From: Spongospora subterranea
Lineage: Eukaryota; Endomyxa; Phytomyxea; Plasmodiophorida; Plasmodiophoridae
Reading direction: 5' to 3'
Assembly (NCBI GenBank): GCA_900404475.1
Contig: OUQQ01000067.1
Coordinates: 1 to 49,882 of the forward strand
Length of the DNA stretch: 49,882 nt
The notes below the pieces were generated by a model that was given only the letters and a program-made list of their open reading frames with translations, was not told where the DNA came from and searched no databases. The position numbers and the translations under genes were made by a program. Numbering within the stretch: the first letter of the stretch is position 1; every line of letters starts with the position of its first letter. Below are positions 41,490 to 49,882 of this stretch, piece by piece.

Positions 41490-44400
41490 TTACGAATCTA
41501 CGTCTGGATTCGTTTCTGGGTCATGAGGACGTGAAGACGATACTTCTAGCTGTCTCCGAGCAGGCGGAGTCTTATTCACGGCTCTGGTTCGGGGGGATTG
41601 GGTTGAATTGGTCTTTCGCGATGATAACATTCTGGCTTGACGCTCCCGCTCATCACGTTCGCGCCGTTGTTGAGATGCACGGAGGATCCGTTCATCTCTC
41701 TGCTTTTCGAGCTGCTCCTCTCGTTGTGCAGCAGCGGCAACATCCTCGGGAGATACAACATGATCATCTTGCGCTATTAATGATTCCAGTACACAATCAG
41801 TCTCTGTCTTACCCACTACAGCTGACGGCCCCGCCTTTGGAAGATTTGTGCATTGATTGTCAACAGAATCTTCCGACATCAATATGGAACCTACATCCTT
41901 GGACTGCCAACAGTTATCATTGCGATCAGATGTCTCATGAGACCCATAAGATTGCCCACACTGAACACCCTCTTGCTTCTCTGGAGCCTTGTTTTGATGG
42001 GGACCAGGGTTGATGATTATCTCAGTTGTTATGTTAGTCACCGATACTTGTAATGGCATATCTTGTTCTTCAATATCGCTTTTTTCCTTCATATCGATAA
42101 TGCTCGACATTGGAGTATCAACAAAGTCATCCTCCCGCTCAAAGTGTTCGTCATGATTCCCGTCAAAATGTTCTGGTATTTTAGAAACGGTATTGTCGGC
42201 GACGGCTTCATGAAGATAATTCGATGTGTCGCATCTCTGATGTGCTTCAACATTGTACACGTTTTGCTCTTCTCCTGGAGGGTTGCTGCCCACAGTTTGC
42301 GCTTTTACACCTTGTACGTGTTCTTTGATTTTGTCCTTTTGAAGTGCTGTATGAGTATCAGTGCCTCTTGTATCCGTAAAATAGCCAGGGTCACGTTCGC
42401 TAGTTTTAGATAACAACTCAAATTCGGACCTAACAGAAGGTAATGGCGCGTCAGTGATCCTATTTGGCCTTGGAGGGTTGTTTTCATTGCCGGGTCCATC
42501 CAATGACAAGTGCGAGGAAGGCGTGACCCATGAAAACATATTTTGTTCGAGACGCTCATGATGCGTTTTCAACCTGGAAGTCTGGTGTTGGTAACGAAAG
42601 GGGAGAGCCCAACGCTGTTCCACCCTATTTTCCAAGCTAGAAAGATCTTGTTTCAACTTCGTACACTCTCGTTCTAACGCTTTACAGTGTAATTGAGTTT
42701 CTTCGTAGACCAGCGTGAGTTTCTCTTCCTCGTTCAGCTTACGGTTTAGCTCGTTGGCTAAAAATTGAACTTGTTGCTGCTGTTGATCACTTCGCTTCTC
42801 CCATTCACCTTTCAATTTAGCCAAAATTGTTTCATGATCTGCTGCAAGGGCTGAGATATGTTTGCCTTGTGAAATTTCGAGTTCTAGGTTAACTTTCTTC
42901 ATGTCTTCATTCAATTGCTCCAGCGATGAAATTGTCTCGTCTCGAGATCTTAACGCTCCGGTTAATTCCTAGATAATAGGTTTAGGACTTGAGAATATGT
43001 GAGGTATAGTATCTACATAATCTCTCATGGAGTAGCTTTTTACTTCCTGCCGAAGCTGACATAATTCTGAGCCTTGCGAAATTAATTGCTCTGGATGCAG
43101 GTTACATATGTGATATCGACATGACCTTGTGCATTACCTTTTAATCTTGTCGTTTCCTCGAGTTCATTTACGGCAGTGGCCAATTGCCGTTCTGAATCTT
43201 GCAACTGCTGCTTACATTGACGGAACGCTTCAATTTGATTATCAGCAAGTCGCTGTTTCTCTTCATAGTGAAGTATTAAGGTTTGAAGATGCGCTTTGTC
43301 TGTGTCGTGAAGAAGGGAATAACTGTGCCCATACTGCAGAGATTAGTTGAGTTACAAGGAAGCGATTATCATTGAAAAAATATTAACCTCCGCCGCATTG
43401 AATTCTAAAATACGGTCCCGCTGACTCAACTCCTTTTCGGCTAGCTCAGCTCGCTTTTTAGCATTTTCTAACTCTTCAAAAAGGCGATGTTGCTGAATTT
43501 GTAATGCACGCCGATCCAGCTCAGCACTTCTTCTAAGATCGACATCACTGTTATACATGTTAGGACAAAATTAACCGTCGACCACCGAAGGGATACCGCA
43601 AACGAACTGTTTCGATTTCCGCAAGAAGATGCTGTCTTCTCTGATATTCTTGAGCTTCTTCGAATCGCTGCTTTTCGCGAAACTTTTCGTCTTGCTCCTG
43701 CTCTCGAAGGCGAAGTGAAGAGATGCGCTCTAATTGCTTTTAATGGACATGATGTAAAACCTGAAACCATGCCGACCTTGGTACTTCTGTTCGAAGGAAT
43801 CACGCATTGCATTGAGTGTTTCACGATAACGCTCACCCTCTTCTAGTCGAACTTGGGCTAATTCGGTTGCCCGAATACGTGCGAGCTCCTGTTGAAGTGT
43901 GTCAATTACCACCTAATATTTACATTCCATTTACACTTTGCAATACGCTGGCAGCGCGAGCTTCAACTTCACGAATCTGTATAGACAATCTCTCTTCAAA
44001 ACTTCGTTCAGCTTCAACATCACGTTCTTTGCCCAGCTCGGAAAACCTAATATCTGAGTTGTTTTAGCATATTTATGCGATGGAGCTCCGATCTACTTTG
44101 TATCTAGTTGTCGAAGACACGATTCAAGAACGTCATCAGGTGAACTATCCGTTTGGATAGAGCAAGACCGAATTGACACCTTTCTGCCAGCCACATTAGG
44201 GCAATAACCAAACAAATGCAGGTATTTTACCTTGAGGCTAATTTAACTATAGCGTCCAAAGAGCTGGTTTTTTCATCTGATCGGGAAAGAGCACCTTCTG
44301 GAAATTCAAGTAACCGTTCCAGGTCGTGGCTATCGAACGCATTCGCATCCGTCCCAGATTCGGAAAGGAACACTGAAAGAGCATATGCATGATCGTGTTG

Positions 44401-44625
44401 AGATAAATATTCAGCTACTATAACATTCAACGCTCGGATGGCTCCTGTCACTGGAATCTCTGGTTCCGAACACGGCCTCGCACCAGAAGCCCTCAGTTCC
44501 GCTAGCAAATAGGCTCTCAGCTGCGCCCGTTGGCGGTCCAGAATTCCACTGGTCTGCAAGTGTGTATGCAATCGTCGCCTCAGCTCGGTAAGGGATAGCT
44601 CCGGTTCAGGCTCGTCTTTAATCAT
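41490..44625 (-). CDS. OFD1: OFD1-like centriolar/basal-body protein
   Basis: OFD1 caps centriole length and is needed for distal appendages and ciliogenesis. ATG 44625 (first methionine after an in-frame TTG) opens a family-typical N-terminus: LSLTELRRRLHTHLQTSGIL, LRAYLLAELRASG, then the LisH motif ALNVIVAEYLSQHDHAYALS and FLSESGTDANAF. An intron after KLAS leads on. Five or so exons then encode long coiled coils (EEAQEYQRRQ-like and RAELAEKELSQRDRILEF segments). The last large exon (42914-41490) starts as coiled coil (VQFLANELNRKLNEEEKLTL) and becomes an acidic, low-complexity tail. It ends with an arginine-rich helix (SQQRRERDERERQARM) and a disordered end. Exact mid-gene exon ends are not all resolved. 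Confidence 0.87.
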
Positions 44626-45146
44626 TTGTACACAATATGCGATGCGGGTTGTGACTGACCAATTCAAATTGTACTGTACCGTTTGTTATAATGATGTGAT
44701 GGTGTAACCTAATATCACAGTACATTACGGTTATGTGGTGCATGGTATGGGGTTTGGTAGACTATAAACTGGTAGGCCGCTTGGGGCAACGTCAAGGCAG
44801 ATTATCAAAGTGATCAAACGGCATTCCAAAAAATTGGTTGCTAAGTTTGGTCCTGCGGAATACGTGCACGTATGCTGCTATGCTTTTGCTGACAAGAAAT
44901 TACTGTAGTAGCTCAATAAATCAGCAAAGGGCATTGCCTGAGCAATGGTAACTCGTCATGTCGTGTATATATGCACATGCAATATATTTCGGGGGTGTAG
45001 AAAACACTTTCTGGTGTAATGCCTACAAGTGCTGCTCGCTGTTGGGTTGCTTGGCGCAGCCCCCTTCGACAACGCCTGAGGTTGGGTCAACGACCTGAAG
45101 CTGCACAGCATAATGCACGTGTCATTCATTAGGCACAGACTTCGCT
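44626..45146. promoter_or_regulatory. Divergent promoter region of OFD1 and rhomboid
   Basis: 521 bp between divergent starts. There are some TATATAT and TGCATATGCA-like words near 44965-44985, and no ORF or RNA gene is visible. Confidence 0.4.
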
Positions 45147-46315
45147 ATGGAAGGAACTCATCGTCGTAGCAAGCTTGCTGAAACAATATCCAAGATCCCA
45201 TTCGGAACGCGGACGGTATTCTTAGCCTGCGTCACGGTTTTTGTGTTTTCGTCGCTCTCGGGCACATTTCCTGCAATATGCCCCGGAGATATTCTTTCAA
45301 ACCCGCTCCAAAGTTGCCTGTTTTGCTGTGACCTGCTTTCTTAGCCTGAATCATATATTTCCACAGATGCTTATATGCTGATAGCGCCGTCCTTTGTTCA
45401 TCTTTCTGTATTACATATAGTCTTGTACGTCAGTGGTCTTTTAGTGTGAGTATAGCTCATGTTGATTTATAGTAACATGATGACACTTATATCTGTTGGC
45501 GCTGTAGTTGAGCGCAACTTCGGCACGTCGAGTTTCTTCGGGATCGTTACTATAGTGGCTGTAATAGGAAACTGCATCTATTTCAGTATCTATTATTCGT
45601 TGGCCCTGATCCTAAAAGCGCCTAGTCTTTTGGAGTCCTGTGCTGCTGGCTTTTCAGGAGTTTTATTCGGATTGATGGTTTTGGAGTTGCGTCTGTCTCC
45701 CATTGCTGCTAATCGGTCTGTTTTTGGGTTCTTTTCGGTTCCTCAATGGCTGTATCCTTGGTTAGCAAACCATAATCTACCACAGCATACGAGTTCATTT
45801 TGTCTGGCTTTTCATTCAGGATAACGATCGCGTTTATCCAGATTTTGATCCCGGGTGCATCTCTGGTCGGACACATTAGCGGTGCTGCGATCGGAATATT
45901 ATGTTCGGCGAATTATCATGATTACCCCTGTCCGCTTATGGCAACCGTGTTTCAGATTCGTTCGGATTGCTGAACTGGGTGACCGTGAAAAGGTCCTGGA
46001 TCCGAGCCTTAGAAGCGTCAATGTTCAGTCAATGGCAACCGTCTTCGTTTATCCCGTGTCCTGAGGTCACTCCACTTCCTCCTTCTATTCTGTATGGTAA
46101 CTATCGCTATATCCTGGTCAAATACTCATCGCTGCTCTAGTACCCGTTGTTGTTTCATTAAGAACATATGGGGAAAAAACGACAAGTGGAATGCGGGACC
46201 TGGGCATCAATTAAGTGATCCTAGCTCATATGCCGTTGGTCTTGACGACGGATCTTTGCTGAAAAATCAAACACCGGAAGAATTCGCGATGCAAATAATG
46301 GATGGAGGTCGATAA
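45147..46315 (+). CDS. Rhomboid intramembrane protease, RHBDL4-like
   Basis: A multi-exon membrane serine protease. ATG 45147 is followed by a basic stretch and TM1 (TRTVFLACVTVFVFSSLSG). Later exons give SFVHLSVLHI, YSNMMTLISVGAVVERNFGT and the catalytic serine in AAGFSGVLFGLMVLE (Ser codon 45654-45656). An intron (about 45751-45821) then restores YPWITIAFIQILIPGASLVG followed by HISG, carrying the catalytic histidine (codon 45872-45874). Another intron (about 45902-45954) gives SFGLLNWVTVKRSWIRALEA. The SCAxGFSGVLF context resembles RHBDL4/RHBDD1, an ER rhomboid in ERAD. The C-terminus is unsettled: one splice ends near 46216, while a protein-like frame (YAVGLDDGSLLKNQTPEEFA) runs to 46315. 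Confidence 0.85.
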
Positions 46316-46381
46316 TTAGTCACAATGTTATTGGTAATACAGTTTTGCGTTTCTTTATATAAATCAAAATTTTCTTCGGAA

Positions 46382-47342
46382 TTAGACTGCGGGTTCTTCA
46401 GGAAGGCAATTATACAGAGGCAGAGCTACAGATTCAGGTAGCTTTAAGTATATCGACTGAATGTCGCCTAAACCGTTGGGAAACTTCTTACTGATGTTTT
46501 CAATTCCAGCGATGACGTTTTGCACGATTTCTCTCCGTTCGTGGCTCACCCGAGCGATTTTAACTGTCATGCATGTACCTTTGCTTCTGAACATATATGT
46601 AGAATCTCGAGCCTGTTTCAACGCCTCGGATGCATATTTATCAGATAGCCTAGCCGGAACCGGCTGCTTCTTCCGAGAGAAAAAGGCTTTTCCAAGAATA
46701 TTAGGCAACAGCGGAATGATGCGATCATCGGCAACGAATAGCTCGTACGACGAGACTAATTCCCGTTTATCCTTGTACTGTGTGTAGTTTTTTCTGAGCT
46801 TAGATATTCCGATAACCTTCTTGTAGCTATCAATCGGTGACGCTGCCAACATGTCTTTATACTGTCGCTGGGGATCCTTGGTGATTAAACAAATCTCACA
46901 TCCATCTCCCAAATACAGCGAGTGGGGAATGTCTCTACAGAAACAGTTTAGTACACTGAGTTTACATAAATAATCATAGATATAGACGTACATCCTGATA
47001 GGGGACGTTGTGGCTTTATCGGGTGCATTAAACAAATTGATGGTTAATAGGAAGAATTTGTCATCAGCAATCAAAACCTGCTGGTCTTTCTCCGCTTCTT
47101 GTTTGCGTAAATACGCCTGAAGAGCTTTAACTGCACGCTCTACTGTGTTCGAGTCGACCGCAACCGCGTCTTTCACCCCGGCCATGATTGTGGAGATAGC
47201 AGCGGAACCGCAAAGAGTGTATGGAGTTCCGGAAATGGATTTTCCGGTGTCCGCACGGACTTTCATGGAATGGATCAATTTCCTGCCGGCGATTCTAACT
47301 TTCGTTTTTTTTTTTGACCCCAAGTTTTGTAATGTCGCTCAT
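46382..47342 (-). CDS. Ribosomal L1 domain-containing nucleolar protein (RSL1D1/Utp30/Cic1-like)
   Basis: A ribosomal L1p/L10e-type domain: VERAVKALQAYLRKQEAEKD, then the pattern CEICLITKDPQRQYKDML, YELFVADDRIIPLLPNILGK and FFSRKKQPVP. The C-terminal half has KIARVSHERREIVQNVIAGI. Yeast Utp30 and Cic1 and human RSL1D1 have this fold and act in nucleolar ribosome assembly. A 57-bp GT-AG intron at 46935-46991 has a length divisible by three and no stop, so it hides inside the open frame; removing it restores SPIRIDIPHSLYLG. The start is a problem. The frame runs up to a TTG at 47323 with no early ATG, while ATG 47342 (MSDITKLG) is one base out of frame across a run of 11 A. The next in-frame ATG (47266) would remove a basic segment. 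Confidence 0.85.
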
Positions 47343-47814
47343 GAACGTACATAAAAAAAGTCTTATTCGCAATGTTTACTAATATCACTCATCATAACTG
47401 AACTGTTACGATAATATGGCTGGAGTATATGAGATCTTTATAATCGAACAGTGACATGTCATGCATTGAATTCACGGCATCTAGTTTCTGTAAGTAAACA
47501 ACAACCAATCAGTTGACGCCAGTGCCATTGACATGACGCCAACATTGTTTCACATGACCATACGGTAGTACCGTGTGGATGACTGGATGACAGTCGGCAT
47601 TTGGCTTGCCCCTGAGCTGTCTCACTAGGGCTCCAGTCTACAGTATATACACCTACAGTTTATACTTAAGGCCCCACAGGTAACCGGGAGGAGTCCCCCA
47701 CTCATGTCATGACCTAAAGTGGGTGCCTTGACGGTTTATATTTTCTTCCATCGAATTGGCCTTTTTTCAAATTGAAAACGGACCTTGTGTGAACTGCGAT
47801 TGTGACGCCTCAGA
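47343..47814. promoter_or_regulatory. Divergent promoter region
   Basis: 472 bp between the L1-domain gene (-) and the phosphatase-RING gene (+). A plus-strand frame from 47756 overlaps the latter in another frame. I see no RNA gene or clear repeat. Confidence 0.4.
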
Positions 47815-49449
47815 ATGGTACAAGGAGAGATCATCGGTTGGTCATCAAGGCAATGGGTGCAATATCCAGATGCGCCAGGAATGCCACGGCTCTTCTACTC
47901 GCCTCACTTCCAAGCAGGGCTATGTAAAGGAGCGGCCGACAAATGTCTAATCATCTGTATTGGGCCAGTAAATACCGGTGTCTTTGACAATATTACTATA
48001 ACCCCTGATCGAGATATGTTGATGGTTACTTTTGCGGTCTCTACCATTGCATCCCGATGGTTGGCCGCCGACAAAAATAATTACGTTTGTGAATGCTTAA
48101 TTGCTTCAATTTACAACCTCGCTTATGTTTGACTTTACAGTGTATAATCGCGGCTAGTCAAGCCGTCGACCGAGCTGGTCTGAAACCAGAGTGGATTTCA
48201 GCTTGCGCATTGGTTAATTCGAACGAAGCCAGCACTTTCTCTGATGCATTATTTACCACAGCTAGACCTAATTGGTTTGCTAGGGTATTAAAGTTAAAGG
48301 ATATCAGCCCTCGCGCTAGATCTTTTTTCAAGTCCTTCGACAGTATCAGAAGAAACCCAGAACAGTTTACTATTCCAGAGTTGTTCCTCACTTCTTTGGA
48401 GATTCGCAATCTGCCAAAAGCGGACCCTGAAAAAGGAACTAGAATATTTTTATTAGTGTCAAACAACGGTCAAATACAATTTTCGTCAATGCACACTGGT
48501 AGACTGCAATGGCAAACGGATGGGGACCTATCAATTCGCATCAATTGTAAGGTGAGAACGCTGACGTGCCAATATTTGTAAGTTATATTTATAGCAGTCA
48601 TCTAGGTTAAAGGATTAGCGACAATAAAAGGCTACCACGTTCCGGAAAGAATGTCTTCAGAAGATCCCCGCCGTCTTCTATTTGAGATCGACATACATAG
48701 TGGAGTTGCGAATTGCTGTGAATTATCAATGGATTTTCCTCGCACATGCATTGACAGGGTGCCCCCAAACTTTCCGTCGGATTTCTGTTTATCTGCCCGA
48801 TTTTCTGCTATTTCTGAGCCGTTCGAACAAGCTCCGTGTCGAATACTGGAAGAATTAGACAGTGATTTCATGTTCGCCTTAAATCTTCAGCGACAATTGG
48901 ACAGAGAAGAGGCTGACGTTGCGCCAGACAGTCGGGTGTCTGTCAATGTAACGGACAGTGGCGTGAATATGAGGTAATGATTGTCTTCTCCCTAATGATA
49001 TGAATTATTTTTTAACTCTATCCGCGCAGTGATGATGCGCGCTTACGCGATTCAGGCAACGATCAGGTAAACATCTCATACCCATAAAAACATTGTCAGA
49101 TGTTGACATTAATGTTTAGGTTGTTTCATCATTTGATTTCAATGAAGAGCTTGATGATCCTTTTTCATACCCGCTTTTTCCTGATCAGATGCAAGTGGTG
49201 GACAGCTCAAGGCCATCTCATGTGACATCACCTGGTGCATCTAGACTGCAATTGAGCAGACTGCCTGAATTTAACGTCGCTGTAGGAAGCTCTCTAATTA
49301 GTAAAGTTTGCCCAATATGCAAAGAATGCATAAACGAAGGAGAACTGATGAGGACGTTACCATGTCTTCATATAATGCATTCCCCTTGTATCACTGAATG
49401 GCTTTGCAGGAAAGCTGCGTGCCCTGTTTGTTTAACTCCACTCTCATGA
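47815..49449 (+). CDS. Degenerate PTEN/auxilin-type phosphatase + C2 + RING-H2 protein
   Basis: 471 residues in five exons: 47815-48084, 48141-48551, 48606-48973, 49030-49066 and 49120-49449, all in phase with 53-56-bp introns. Residues about 70-170 align with the end of a PTEN/auxilin-type phosphatase domain, but the HCxxGxxRTG loop reads CIIAASQAVDRAG, so catalysis is unlikely. Residues about 180-300 look like a PTEN-type C2: GTRIFLLVSNNGQIQFSS, then LLFEIDIHSGV (equivalent to FQFHTGF) and IDRVPPNFPSDFCLSARF. An acidic linker follows, then a C-terminal RING-H2 finger from Cys426 (CPIC, LPCLHIMHSPC, CPVC). A membrane-recruited E3 ligase is inferred. The RING call is firm and the C2 call good; the phosphatase fold is weaker. 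The N-terminal ATG may not be the true start. Confidence 0.78.
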
Positions 49450-49644
49450 CTCATAATTTTCATGGAATGGTTTTGTACATTGAGATATCAATGCATACCT
49501 GCAAAGATTCATATCTGTTATAGAGTAAATACACAAATAAACTAAAAACTAATTATAGAACAATGGAGGCCTCCCAAAAATCTCGCAAATGCAATATTTG
49601 TGCGAACGCAAATATTTATTTCGTGTCAACACAAACAAATTCTT

Positions 49645-49882
49645 ATGGCGGCCACGGCGTCTAAGAAGAAAGGTCGAGGACCGGCGTGGAACGACGACGA
49701 CCTGAATTGCATGCTCGACATAGTTGAGTCTGTGCTCCCGCAAGGAGGCAATGGCTGGGAGAAGGTGACAAACCTCTTCAGCAAGAAAGAAGCTATCGTT
49801 GTTGCTCGCGACAGCGATGGCTTGAAGCGAAAATTCATTCTGCTAAAAAATCACCGAAAGCCGACTGGCGATCCGTCTTGTC
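49645..49882 (+). CDS. DUF6818-like Myb/SANT-type protein, 5' part only
   Basis: ATG 49645 opens a frame of 79 complete codons that runs off the window. After a basic start (SKKKGRGPAW) it shows the pattern WNDDDLNCMLDIVESVLPQG, GWEKVTNLFSK and DGLKRKFILLKNHRKPTGDP. This fits the DUF6818 family, whose members have KFxxLxxxxKPTGDP and a Myb-like helical bundle. Such genes are numerous in oomycetes and often occur near or inside transposable elements. Codon use is different from the neighbouring RING gene. The full length, and whether this is a host gene or transposon-derived, cannot be told. Confidence 0.7.
   Translation, partial: MAATASKKKGRGPAWNDDDLNCMLDIVESVLPQGGNGWEKVTNLFSKKEAIVVARDSDGLKRKFILLKNHRKPTGDPSC

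Noticed and set aside
41531..42413. Long plus-strand ORFs opposite OFD1
   Set aside because: They are antisense shadows of the OFD1 3' exon, whose low-complexity codons leave the other strand open.
1..49882. Search for CRISPR arrays, bacterial insertion sequences, operons and integrated viral genes
   Set aside because: No spaced direct repeats, transposase, Shine-Dalgarno-linked gene strings or viral hallmark proteins were seen. The window is spliced eukaryotic DNA.

Overview
This is a eukaryotic nuclear contig. Genes sit on both strands and are packed with little space between them: convergent neighbours end 23-76 bp apart and divergent pairs share roughly 350-530 bp. Nearly every gene is cut by very short GT-AG introns (about 43-65 bp wherever I could place both ends). 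The gene set (mitochondrial Tim44 and methylcrotonyl-CoA carboxylase, cytosolic AspRS, U2A', TAF8, and the cilium proteins OFD1 and TMEM17) points to a flagellated protist with standard stop codons. A P4-ATPase/guanylyl-cyclase fusion, together with a truncated gene at the right edge resembling the DUF6818 (Myb/SANT-like) family that is abundant in oomycetes, makes a stramenopile, most likely oomycete-like, the best guess. That assignment is inference.

Layout. 1-2.2 kb: the tail of an unknown gene, an uncertain small ORF region and an EIPR1-like WD40 protein (+). 2.2-5 kb: an RNA-binding-type protein (-) that I join from two ORFs into a LOTUS-CCCH-SAM architecture. 5.4-6.0 kb: an acidic orphan (+). 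6.8-9.4 kb: a non-canonical poly(A)/uridylyl-transferase fused to a U-box (+). 9.8-12.7 kb: the MCC alpha subunit (+). 13-16.8 kb: a visibly more GC-rich, intron-poor block with a tail-anchored orphan (-), Tim44 (+) and a putative methyltransferase (+). 17.3-19.0 kb: serine hydroxymethyltransferase (+). 19.3-25.9 kb: a P4-ATPase-like/guanylyl cyclase fusion of about 2,111 residues (-).

25.9-27.4 kb: a gene-free gap with palindromes and three consecutive hairpins. 27.4-29.3 kb: a C2H2 zinc-finger protein (-) and U2A' (-). 29.7 kb: tRNA-Thr(AGT). 30.2-33.9 kb: an SLC12 cation-chloride cotransporter (-). 34.4-36.1 kb: an NT-C2/coiled-coil protein (+). 36.1-38.3 kb: AspRS (-). 38.6-39.4 kb: an orphan (-). 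39.6-44.6 kb: TMEM17 (-), TAF8 (+) and OFD1 (-). 45.1-46.3 kb: a rhomboid protease (+). 46.4-47.3 kb: a ribosomal-L1-domain protein (-). 47.8-49.4 kb: a degenerate PTEN/auxilin-type phosphatase-C2 protein fused to a RING-H2 finger (+). 49.6 kb to the edge: a truncated DUF6818-like gene (+).

The genes do not form one pathway. The most interesting content is four unusual multidomain proteins: the pseudo-flippase guanylyl cyclase, the nucleotidyltransferase-U-box, the pseudo-phosphatase-RING and the LOTUS-CCCH-SAM protein. Exon boundaries given here were read by eye from GT/AG sites and reading-frame continuity against remembered family sequences. None was confirmed with transcripts or searches.
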